64,000 nucleotides of DNA, taken from contig CALOFM010000020.1 of the NCBI GenBank assembly GCA_942492625.1, positions 1-64,000 of the forward strand, given 5' to 3'. The DNA is from Thiosymbion sp942492625 (lineage in GTDB: Bacteria > Pseudomonadota > Gammaproteobacteria > Chromatiales > Chromatiaceae). The notes below the pieces were generated by a model, which made no database searches, had not been told where the DNA came from, and was given only the letters and a program-made list of their open reading frames with translations. Position numbers and translations under genes: made by a program. The first letter of the stretch is position 1. Each line of letters opens with the position of its first letter. Positions 55,940 through 64,000 of the stretch are shown piece by piece.

Positions 55940-58900
55940 TCATTGTAGCCGCTGGTGCCTCATGCGGCTGGCGATGGCCTCGGCGGCGCGGCGGATCTCC
56001 GGGCCGCGGGCCTTGGCGGCGACGAAGTCGGTCATGTCGACCAGCACCGGACGCAGGTGCAGGTAGTCGGTCACCGCATCGCGCAGATTCGCCATCACCA
56101 CCTCGGGGTCCTTCTCGGCCAGGAACTCCTGGATGGCGACGATCAGGGCGCCGAGCGAGGTCGGACCGAACTCCGTGCGGTCGGTGAGGTCTCGCGGCTT
56201 GAATTCGGTGACGGATTTCAGGCGCGCGGCGTTCGGCTTGATGCTCGCCATCACCGCGGCGTAGTCCTCGACCCGGAACGCCTTGGCGAAGTTCTGGTAG
56301 TTGTCGAGCTTCGAGGCGCCGGTGGTCTCCATGTCCAGCATGCGCAGGTAGAAGCGCTGGATGCCGCTGACGGCCTGCCAGGTCTCGCGGTCAAGCCCGT
56401 CGGGTACCAGCAGACCGTTGGCGGTCTCGGCGGCCTGCTCGACGATCTCGTCCACCACTGTGGTCTCACCCTTGCGTCGGGGGCGCAGCGCAAAGGTCGT
56501 CACATCCTCGCCACCGATGGTCGTGAAGCCGGTCAGCACCTTGAGCGCGGCGGCGTAGCCGGCCATCTGCAGGTCCGAGTCGTTGAACACCGGCGCGCCC
56601 ATCTTAGCCTCGGTCTCGGTGTTGAGGTGCAGCATCTGCTGGATCTGAGCGTCCACCTCGCGCTTCACCTGGGGCAGGATGCGCTGCTTGAAGCCGGGAC
56701 GGTCGCCGGCCGGGCGCTTGCGCAGCATCAGAATCACGGTGCCCTGCACATAGCCACCCTTCTTCAACTCAGACGTTGTTTCGGTGGCGATATACCAGGC
56801 ACCGACCACCTGCAACCCCGCCGCCCAAAATATGCTCACCATGTCGGACCAGACTCCGGTGTCCTGATGGGTGAACATGACGCATTGCATGCCGTTGTCC
56901 GGCATGTGGTCGGTCATCGCCTTGTACGCGTCCACCATGCCACGGCGGAAATCGTCGCCGGAGCCCTTGATGGCAAGGTCGCGGCGAGAGTCCCAGGTCC
57001 ATTGATCGAAGGGTGGGGGTGGGTTCTTGCGGAGCCAGGCGATGAAGAACTCGGTGATTTCGTGGTAGTGGACAGCGTCGGCATATGGTGGATCTGTGAT
57101 CCAAACGTCGCAAAGCCACTCGGTATAAGAGGCCATCCCCGTGGACACATGCATTGCTTCCAAGCATTCGCCGCGATCTTTGTATGCAACCTCATACTCG
57201 TGGGCAAGCATACCGAAAGACCGCTGTGCATAGTCATAAAATGTGTTCAATGCCTGGTTACTGAATACGTCCTTGGAATTGTCGCTAGCGCCGCCAGTCT
57301 GCTTTCCGGAGCCGTCACTCGCAAACCTAGCGCTCGAAGTTTCCCACCGACATAGCTTCGAACTGAAATTAACGGCATCAAGCAGGCAAGGCAATGTCGA
57401 GGATTCTGCAAATTTCCTGTTCAACGAGAGCACTAGCAACGCACGCATTGAAAACAGCTGATGCCAATACATCCAGCCGCGTGTGCGGATTGGCTCGTCA
57501 GTTTTGTCACCCGGCTCGATGGCCATATCAGGCACCAGCCCTTCGTCCTGCCAAGCAGAGAGATTCCCGACTATGATGGCTTCGACCTTGCGTTCGCGTT
57601 CCCGGTCTTCTTCGGTCACGGGGGCAAAAAAGGTGGCCTGACGATGTAAATTCAGGGTGTCGCGGGTGACCCATTGGATACAATAGAGCCGCTCCTGGAA
57701 GATGTCCTCCGGATGTGGCTTATAATCCTGCTTCTCCCAACTACGCAGCTTGTTAGCGATGTTGCCGCCGACGTCACGATAATCCCCGCGCAGGGTCTTG
57801 ATCGGCGTGCGGTAAGTCTTGCCATCGATTTCGTAGACGAGATTGCCGTTACGCACCGTACCCTGATCGGCAGCCTTTATCTCCGCAGAGGAGACACCGG
57901 TAAGAACCTGGATGTCAAAGCGACGATTCGCATGGTCGGGAACGAGATTCGCGATGACCTTACGGTTCTTTGAAATCACCCAACTCGGTGCCATTGGAAC
58001 CATCCAGCCGGTCTCTGGACAGCGCGTCTCCAGGCAGTAGAGATACGCCTTGGCCCGGTTGCCCTGACTATCGTGCTCGATGCCCAGAGCCGTGATCTCC
58101 CGATCCACCGCCTTAGCCACCTCACGCTGCGCCTGCTCGATTTCTGCGCGCTTCTCGGGCGAAGCACCGATGATGTTCAGCGCCCCCCAGGTCAGCATGC
58201 AGGCGATGGGGTTCAGGTCCGAGGCATAGACATCGCAGCCCAGCCGCGCGGCTTCGAAGGGGATGGAGCCGCCACCGCAGAAAGTGTCTCCGACGCACGG
58301 CCGATGGCCATAGCGCAGGATGCCCAGTTGTTCCACCAATTCCTGATGAGTATGGGCTTCAATACCCATATACCTCAGATGGGCGTTCACCGCCGACCAA
58401 ATCGGGGCGTAGAGCGCCGTCTGCTCCATCTCCTCCGGGCGCTTGCACAGCCCAGCGCGTTCCTCGTAGGTAGAGTAAGCAGCTAGGGCCTTGGCCAGCA
58501 AGTCAAGCTTGTCCGCCTCATCGATACCGCGCTGCCAACGGATGGTGAGGCCGGGATAGTCGTCCGGGTCCAGTGGGAACTGCGCGCCTTCGATCTCCTC
58601 CGCATCCTCAGGATCGCCCTTGAACGAGGCAGTGAAGTAGCGCCAAGGGCGCGCCAGCTTGACGCGCCGAGCAATGTCCGCCGGTTTGATCTTAGGCGCC
58701 CGCCGCGCCAGACCGCCCTCGTCGAAGGCCATCAGCTTCTCGAAGATCTCCAGATCCTTTTCGGGGTCGTCGGTCTGCGGCAGCAGGCTGCCGAGCACAA
58801 TGGCCCGCACCAGGATCAGCGGCTTGCGCCCCTTCCAGTAGGAGCCCAGCGCCGTCAGCGTCTGTCCCGCGCCGGCCTTACGCTCGCGCTGCGCCTCGAA

Positions 58901-59029
58901 GGAAACCTTCTGCGCCGGGAACACCGCCTCAATCAGCGCCGGGGCGTCCCTGAGGGCGAAGGGCTCAACGTTCGCATTCTCTGACAGCACCGTTTCGGGA
59001 GGTGTATTTTTCGGGGAGGAATGTGTCAT
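55940..59029 (-). CDS. DUF1156-containing DNA methyltransferase, anti-phage locus component
   Basis: The product is 1029 residues from ATG 59029 (an in-frame ATG at 59107 adds 26 residues of unlikely sequence). Near residues 246-274 lies the SAM site GDTFCGGGSIPFEAARLGCD + VYASDLNP, and near 665 the catalytic VWITDPPYADAVHYHE, a beta-class amino-MTase arrangement acting on adenine or N4-cytosine. The N-terminal region with EAVFPAQKVSFEAQRERKAG is the DUF1156 signature. In related loci it is thought to mark host DNA. It is intact, unlike the DUF499 gene, so modification may continue without the rest. Confidence 0.9.
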   Translation of the reverse strand: MTHSSPKNTPPETVLSENANVEPFALRDAPALIEAVFPAQKVSFEAQRERKAGAGQTLTALGSYWKGRKPLILVRAIVLGSLLPQTDDPEKDLEIFEKLMAFDEGGLARRAPKIKPADIARRVKLARPWRYFTASFKGDPEDAEEIEGAQFPLDPDDYPGLTIRWQRGIDEADKLDLLAKALAAYSTYEERAGLCKRPEEMEQTALYAPIWSAVNAHLRYMGIEAHTHQELVEQLGILRYGHRPCVGDTFCGGGSIPFEAARLGCDVYASDLNPIACMLTWGALNIIGASPEKRAEIEQAQREVAKAVDREITALGIEHDSQGNRAKAYLYCLETRCPETGWMVPMAPSWVISKNRKVIANLVPDHANRRFDIQVLTGVSSAEIKAADQGTVRNGNLVYEIDGKTYRTPIKTLRGDYRDVGGNIANKLRSWEKQDYKPHPEDIFQERLYCIQWVTRDTLNLHRQATFFAPVTEEDRERERKVEAIIVGNLSAWQDEGLVPDMAIEPGDKTDEPIRTRGWMYWHQLFSMRALLVLSLNRKFAESSTLPCLLDAVNFSSKLCRWETSSARFASDGSGKQTGGASDNSKDVFSNQALNTFYDYAQRSFGMLAHEYEVAYKDRGECLEAMHVSTGMASYTEWLCDVWITDPPYADAVHYHEITEFFIAWLRKNPPPPFDQWTWDSRRDLAIKGSGDDFRRGMVDAYKAMTDHMPDNGMQCVMFTHQDTGVWSDMVSIFWAAGLQVVGAWYIATETTSELKKGGYVQGTVILMLRKRPAGDRPGFKQRILPQVKREVDAQIQQMLHLNTETEAKMGAPVFNDSDLQMAGYAAALKVLTGFTTIGGEDVTTFALRPRRKGETTVVDEIVEQAAETANGLLVPDGLDRETWQAVSGIQRFYLRMLDMETTGASKLDNYQNFAKAFRVEDYAAVMASIKPNAARLKSVTEFKPRDLTDRTEFGPTSLGALIVAIQEFLAEKDPEVVMANLRDAVTDYLHLRPVLVDMTDFVAAKARGPEIRRAAEAIASRMRHQRLQ

Positions 59030-59127
59030 CTCTTCACTGCTTCTGGGTAAATCTGCAAAATTTCCATTTTGAGCACGATGAATGAGTCGGAGGTTCAAAC
59101 ATCCCATATAACAACAGGGTTACCCTA

Positions 59128-59286
59128 TCAATCCTTTTTTTTCTTTGGAGGTTTCGGACTAGGCGCTGGCCTAGCACCTGGCCTTTCATACTTCACTGGT
59201 TTGACCTCCCCCTTAATAGAATCACCAATATTACCTGGCCTCACTCTGTTTCCCCCTGAATGCGATTTCGACGTATTCTTACTCAT
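59128..59286 (-). CDS. Small Lys/Pro-rich protein (52 aa) paired with DUF6338 gene
   Basis: The protein starts MSKNTSKSHSGGNRVRPGNI and ends PAPSPKPPKKKKD. It is very basic, Pro-rich and probably disordered. It begins 11 bp after the DUF6338 gene ends on the same strand. The small size and composition resemble the short companion genes often found next to DUF6338 genes, though I cannot verify homology. Confidence 0.6.
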   Translation of the reverse strand: MSKNTSKSHSGGNRVRPGNIGDSIKGEVKPVKYERPGARPAPSPKPPKKKKD

Positions 59287-59296
59287 ATTCTCACCT

Positions 59297-59944
59297 CTAT
59301 TTGATTGAGTCCAGCTCTTCTCCAGGTTTCAACGAAAACTCGATCAAATCTATGTCAGATCGATTTACCAGAAACCCATGCGCCCCTGTTTCTATATACG
59401 CCGAATCTTCATCGTTCTGTTTATCGTCATTCACCCAGGCGGGATTGAAAAAGTATATGTACCCTTCGTCAGCGTCTGATGAGAACCTTATTGGATAGCC
59501 GCGTATTCTTCGCTCGTCTCTTAAGTGAATTACGATATGACGGTCCTCAGATAATAGAACATCATTCCATGTGCTTTCTCGCGACGATTTGGTAGTTACT
59601 TTCATGCGCCGAAGACATCCATGAAAAAAATCGTTTTGCAAAATGGCAGCCAGAACAATTGGAATAACAACCATGGTCACCAAATTTAGTAAAACCAATA
59701 ACTTGTTATCACTGAATGCATAACTCAGAGATTCCTTGCTCCCAGTTACCTGAAGAATGGGTGACCATGGCATGACCATCGCAACGAGCAGGTACGATAA
59801 AAAGCTAAATATAATTGAGTCATAAATCCGCTTCGACGCCGATATCTCTTTCTTCTGACTCATAATTGAGTAAAAAATCTGACTCGATATCAACCCAGGC
59901 AAGAGCAACAAGAGTATATTAAAAACCTCAATGGAAATCTTCAT
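59297..59944 (-). CDS. DUF6338-like membrane protein
   Basis: The 215-residue protein has three N-terminal hydrophobic helices (about 8-28, 43-66, 82-104), starting KISIEVFNILLLLLPGLISS with the P-G-L motif common to this family, and then a soluble C-terminal beta-rich domain with ESTWNDVLL, YIETGAHGFLVNRSDIDLIEF. The codon use is clearly more AT-rich than neighbouring genes, suggesting separate acquisition. It sits between DUF3780 and DUF1156 genes. Confidence 0.75.
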   Translation of the reverse strand: MKISIEVFNILLLLLPGLISSQIFYSIMSQKKEISASKRIYDSIIFSFLSYLLVAMVMPWSPILQVTGSKESLSYAFSDNKLLVLLNLVTMVVIPIVLAAILQNDFFHGCLRRMKVTTKSSRESTWNDVLLSEDRHIVIHLRDERRIRGYPIRFSSDADEGYIYFFNPAWVNDDKQNDEDSAYIETGAHGFLVNRSDIDLIEFSLKPGEELDSIK

Positions 59945-60050
59945 TTTCTAAGTAGGCTTTGTGTTGATGCGTGTTAGACTGAACATATGCCGTCGAATTC
60001 GTAACCACCCAAATGCAAAAATGCCTGTACACAGGAACGCATCCTCAACA

Positions 60051-60686
60051 TCAATCAAAGAGTCCCAAGTTGACACCACAATCATCATCCCCTCCCTTAC
60101 GACCTAGCAGCAGCCGTGTCTTCATCAGCTCGTTCTGCGCAACGTCGCCCAACGCATAACGCAGCGCAACCCGCCAGCCCTTCTCTGTATCGCCAATGCC
60201 GCCGGTGGCAATGGCGGTCATACCGAACAGCCACCAGCGTTCCTCCGGGCGCAGGGCGAGCCAGTTGCGCACGGCAATGCGGATCTTCTCCGGGTCCAAC
60301 TGCTCGATGGCCCAGACCAGCACGCACAGCTCCTTGCCGAGCAGGCGGTCGACCGGCGTGTCGCCGACCTTCCAGGTGCCCGTTGCGAGGTTGTGCTCCT
60401 TGAGCCTGGCGTTGAAGGCGCGCTGCACCTCGGCGCGGATGGCGGTCCAGCGATGACGCTCCAGCAGCACGCGGTCGATGACCTGCTCGCGGGCCGTCTC
60501 GGAGCCCATCCCCAGATGCTCGCAAATCAGCACCGGCAGCGCATTGCCGCGTGGGATGCGGACGACGAAGTGATGCGGATCGGAGGTGGCCGGGACGCCG
60601 AAACCCAGCGTGGGATGGGCATAGGTCGCCCGCTTGCCGGCGGGCTTGGATCGGGCACGGGAGCTGCCGGCTGCGTTGACAGTCAT
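60051..60686 (-). CDS. DUF3780 protein, anti-phage locus component
   Basis: The 211-residue protein has TLGFGVPATSDPHHFVVRIP, VLLERHRWTAIRAEVQRAFN, KELCVLVWAIEQLDPEKIRI and NWLALRPEERWWLFGMTAIATG, the pattern of DUF3780. Its ATG overlaps the stop of the DUF499 gene (ATGA), so translation is coupled. DUF3780 is found almost only in this type of predicted defence locus. Biochemical function is unknown. Confidence 0.88.
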   Translation of the reverse strand: MTVNAAGSSRARSKPAGKRATYAHPTLGFGVPATSDPHHFVVRIPRGNALPVLICEHLGMGSETAREQVIDRVLLERHRWTAIRAEVQRAFNARLKEHNLATGTWKVGDTPVDRLLGKELCVLVWAIEQLDPEKIRIAVRNWLALRPEERWWLFGMTAIATGGIGDTEKGWRVALRYALGDVAQNELMKTRLLLGRKGGDDDCGVNLGLFD

Positions 60687-63600
60687 TCGCCGGCGTCCTG
60701 GATTACGTCGCCGGACGTCAGCTCGACGCCGGCCACCTCGGCAAACTCCTTGAGCGCGTAGCCGTCGCCGAACGAGATGCCGCCCCTGATCAGTAGTTGG
60801 ACCCCGGCCTGCTCGTCGCCGAGCGCTTGACGGATACCTTGGATGGCGGTCTCGATGGCGGCGGCGGTCAGCTCGCGTTCGTTGAAGCGGATCTGCACGG
60901 CATTTTCACCTTCGCCAAGGATGATCTGGACCCCGCGCAGCACCGTGTCGGGGCGCTCCTTGAAGCGCTGAATGACGGCGAACGCCTTGTCGGTCGTGTC
61001 GATGGAGACCCGCTTGCTGTCGGCGAGCCGGGCGGGCTTCTTGTCGTCGATGATGACCCGGTCGTCGCCGTCCGCCGGGATCGGGATCTTGGCGCTCTTG
61101 TCCACCTCGCCAGCCTTGGCGGCAATGAGAATGGTGCAGCCCTTGGCCGGCACCGGGAAGGGCTGCGCGTAGACCGTACCCTCTTTGGCGTTGGTGCCGT
61201 CGAGGGTGTAGCGCATCTCGGCCGCCGGGGTGCAGCGCAACTCGACCTTGCGGGTGTCGGCGACCTTGTGGACCTCGTGGCGAACGGTCAGATCCGCGGT
61301 CCAGCGCGTCGGCTCGCCGATCTGGTATTTGCCGGCGCTGTCCTCGGCGATGAAGTAGAGGGTCGCTTCTGTGGTGCGATAATCCTCCAGATCCTGCACC
61401 TGCGTGTCTTGCTGGGACACGGCGGCGGTCTTGGCAACGTAGACGCGCGGGCTGTCGCCGGCGTTGCGCGGCGTAAGCGACAGGTTGGTCTCGCCGGACT
61501 CACGGTTGGTGCCCAGCGGTGTGACGTTGACCGAGGTTGTCTCGGCCGGAAACGGCCCCTTCTCGATATGGCCCTCGGGGGTCTGACGCCAACGGCCCTG
61601 CTTGAGGGCCTCATCGCGCAGCACCTCCAAGCCGCGTGCGCCGGGCATCCAGGGCCAGGTGGGGTCAGTCTTGGCGCGCATCAGCAGATCGCGCCAGGGG
61701 ACGCGGCGGTCTTTGGCGGGCCAGAGGAAGGTCTCGGCCATGGCCCAATAGTTCGTCAGGTCGTCGAGCATGTCGAGGGCGAGCTTGTTGTCGCAGCGCC
61801 CGCTGGCCAGCAGCTTTTCGATCTGCGCCTCGGCGGCATGCTCCCCGTCACCGAAGCTCAGGCCATTGTCGATGGTGGCCATCACCAGCTCGCCGTCGCC
61901 GCCGGGGAAGAACAGCCGATTGTAGGCACCGGAGACGGCCTTGGTGAAGCGCTCCGACAATTCTTCGAGCTTGTCGCGGGCCTCGTCGTACAGGCTGTCG
62001 CCGGGCTTGAGCTTGGCGTGGATCTTTTCCACCGCATACAGCTCGCGCAGCCGCGCCTCGACCTCGTTGGCGAGGTGGCTGTCGTGGCCGGACAGGATCA
62101 GGACGTTGTTCTTCTCCTGCTGAAACTCGAAGAAGCTGCGGATCGCCTCGCGGCGGGGTGCGCCCATCCGGCTGCACCACCAACAGGATGCGTGAGCCGG
62201 ACAGGCGCACGTCATCGAGACGCGGCATGATCTGGACTTCCTGATAGGCTGCCTTGGATTTGCTTTGCGCCTTGAACAGCCCGGTGAGGCGATTGATCAG
62301 TGCCTGTTCCAGCTTGGGCGGTGGGATCTGCTTGGCGTCGCGCTCGATGCGCCGCCCGAGATTCTCGGTCTCCTTGAAGTAGAAGGACTCTCCCTCGCGA
62401 TGCAGGTACCAGGCGCGGTCACGCAGGCGATCGAGTGCGGCCAGGTACTCGTCGGCCTTGCGGTAGGGGGCTGCCAGGTATTCGATGATCTCGGCTTGGG
62501 TCAGCCCGGTGTGGGCGCCGACGGCACGCGACAGCGAGGCGGAGAGCACCAGCTTGGCCACCTGGGTGGCGGCGTCGCTGCCGAGATCGCCGTCGATCTC
62601 CTCGGCGCGGGCGTTGCCGTGGTCGGCGATGTCGTTGACCACCGCCGGGAGCAACGCCGGGTTCACCCGCTGCACCTCATCGCGGACCTCGACATCGTTG
62701 AGATCCAGGTGCTGGGTGCCGATCAGAAAGACATCATTGGCCTCGCGATTCCAGACACTGCGCAGCAGCCGGGCCGTGAACTGCATCAGGCCGCGGGTCT
62801 GGCGGAAACCCTCGTTCTCCTTGAACAGCGCGACCAGGTTCTTGAACGACGGGTGGAAGGGATAGGTCTCGCGGACCTCCTCGGCGACCTCTTCCATGGC
62901 CCGTGCGGTGATATAGCCGCCGTCTTCCGCGGCCTTGACCTGCTCGGCGAAGGCTTCGGCGACGGAGTCCACCAGCGCATCGTCGGGCATCTCGATGAAG
63001 AGGCGCTTCTTGAGGATCTGGTAGATCTCGTTGCCGGCGAGCTGTACCGGGGTGATGGTCTGGGCCTGGCGCCGGGATTCCTGCTGGAGGTTGGACATGA
63101 TCCGCGCCAGGTCCTTGGTCTGGGCCTCGTAGCTACCCGACAGGTTGGCGATGACGACGCAGCAGCGCGGCAATTTGATCGCGGCGGTCAGCAGGTTGCT
63201 GATGGTGTAGGTGACCAGATCGGCCAGCGAGCCCTTGCCAACCGAGCGGGTGTCTGCATTGAGCAGGTAGGGCGGCAGCTCGTCGAGCAGGATCAGGGTC
63301 GGCTCATCGCCGATGATCCGCATCCACTTCTGTTCGTCGACACCGCGCGGGCCGTCGACCCAGTGGGGGCGTATCAGGTCGGCCTGACCCAATTGCTCGG
63401 CGATCTCGCCCCAGATGTAGTGGTCCGGGTCGTTGCGGCCGTTGAAGGCGGCGATGCGGGCGGGACCGAAGTCGAGCCGCTCCGCGAGATCGAGGGGCAG
63501 TACGCTCGGGCGTAACTCAGGGTGCTTGGCCAGCAGCCCGAGGGCCACCATCAGGTGGGTCTTACCACCACCCATGGCCTGGGCCAGCTCGAAGGCGGCT

Positions 63601-63800
63601 TGGTCGGACTGCCCGGAGAGCCGCAACAGGGCCTCGCGGAACAGCGCGTCCATGCCTTGCGTGATGTAGTTACGGGCGAAGAACTCGGCGCCGCTGCCTT
63701 CGCCGTTGATCAGATCCGAGAGGTTCTCGATGGCCTCCGTCATCCGGTAGTCATGGACTATCGGATGGATCTTGCAGGCGTCACGAACGGTTCCTAGCAC
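60683..63800 (-). pseudogene. DUF499 ATPase, anti-phage locus component, one frameshift
   Basis: The gene starts at GTG 63800 behind a good ribosome site (aggggg). The N-terminal frame has the P-loop ELAQAMGGGKTHLMVALGLL (about 72-90), PTLILLDELPPYLLNADTRS (Walker B) and FLIGTQHLDLND, and goes out of frame near 62160 after ILLVVQPDG. In the next frame it continues APRREAIRSFFEFQQEKNNV, LRELYAVEKIHAKLKPGDSL, down to the stop at 60683. Together about 1035 residues, the normal DUF499 size. A one-base change in a G/C run could be a sequencing error; otherwise the ATPase is lost. Related loci need this ATPase together with the methyltransferase and helicase. Confidence 0.85.
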
Positions 63801-64000
63801 CTCAACCCCCTAAAACCTTGCACACGCGCTCTCTCGACGTGCCAATGAAAATTGCCAAAGGCACCTCCGCTCCCCCGAGCGGGGCACCTTCTCTCTTACC
63901 GATCAATGAGATCAGTCGTCTGCGGCTGACTCTGTGCTATCACGGTTCGACGCCTGATCTGGCGTACTGCGCACACCCACATGCGCGTCTGACCAATCGC

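Noticed and set aside
59069..59308. 79-codon plus-strand frame
   Set aside because: It is antisense to the 52-residue Lys/Pro-rich ORF, which lies in the direction of its neighbours and has better composition.
63860..63900. GC-rich hairpin (ccgctcccccgagcgg) considered as terminator
   Set aside because: Short stem with no T-run on either strand, upstream of the DUF499 start.

Overview
The window looks like chromosome from a GC-rich gammaproteobacterium. The nearest picture is a purple sulfur or sulfur-oxidising relative of the Chromatiaceae, but this is inferred from gene content only: prmB, an IscR-type regulator, adk, htpG, anaerobic hemN, a YqiB-like DUF1249 protein and a eukaryote-like phosphoglucomutase. 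No rRNA, tRNA or CRISPR array was seen.

Layout. (1) 1-9.1 kb is accessory and partly decayed: remnants of a YjdF-like gene and of tag, then a minus-strand overlapping gene string. That string is a 1750-residue exonuclease/RecQ/UvrD fusion, two small ORFs, and a STAND NTPase with a formylglycine-generating-enzyme-like domain that is broken by one frameshift and one in-frame TAG. (2) 9.6-26.1 kb is mostly intact core: hemN, a small unknown gene, prmB, a sensor kinase, iscR, a DUF1249 gene, a thioredoxin, adk, htpG, pgm, a pentapeptide protein, an FAD enzyme and a flippase-like membrane protein. One DUF4143-type ATPase in this stretch is split by a 557-bp mobile element carrying a GxxExxY gene. 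(3) 26.4-33.9 kb encodes secreted alpha-glucan enzymes on the minus strand: an intact GH13 enzyme with a CBM20-like domain, a heavily frameshifted GH31 gene and an odd phosphoesterase-like protein. (4) 34.1-42.2 kb holds a second, almost identical GxxExxY element inside an AraC-family remnant, then a GT39-like glycosyltransferase, a Uma2 protein, a 155-bp hairpin MITE with the same TAA target, a long helical-repeat protein, a PqiA-like membrane protein and a YkgJ-like protein. (5) 42.2-47.8 kb is transposon-rich: a degenerate IS630-like element and an IS66 element carrying an extra DUF4338 gene. (6) 48.2-63.8 kb is a minus-strand defence island: a Lamassu-type operon (lmuA frameshifted, lmuC broken by a 29-bp tandem duplication, lmuB intact), followed upstream by a locus with a PLD-SNF2 helicase, DUF1156 methyltransferase, DUF3780 and DUF499 ATPase, with small toxin-antitoxin-like genes and a DUF6338 pair embedded.

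How the parts fit. The core genes serve haem synthesis, ribosome modification, Fe-S control, nucleotide balance, protein folding and glycogen/glucose-phosphate metabolism. The accessory zones look like repeatedly remodelled defence and mobile DNA in which many genes carry one or two disabling lesions. The best candidates for new biology are the RecQ-UvrD/STAND gene string, the GxxExxY-carrying element with TAA target duplications, and the exact 29-bp duplication that could switch a Lamassu gene off reversibly. Single-base frameshifts could also be assembly errors, and this is stated where it matters. All family assignments are by eye from sequence motifs.
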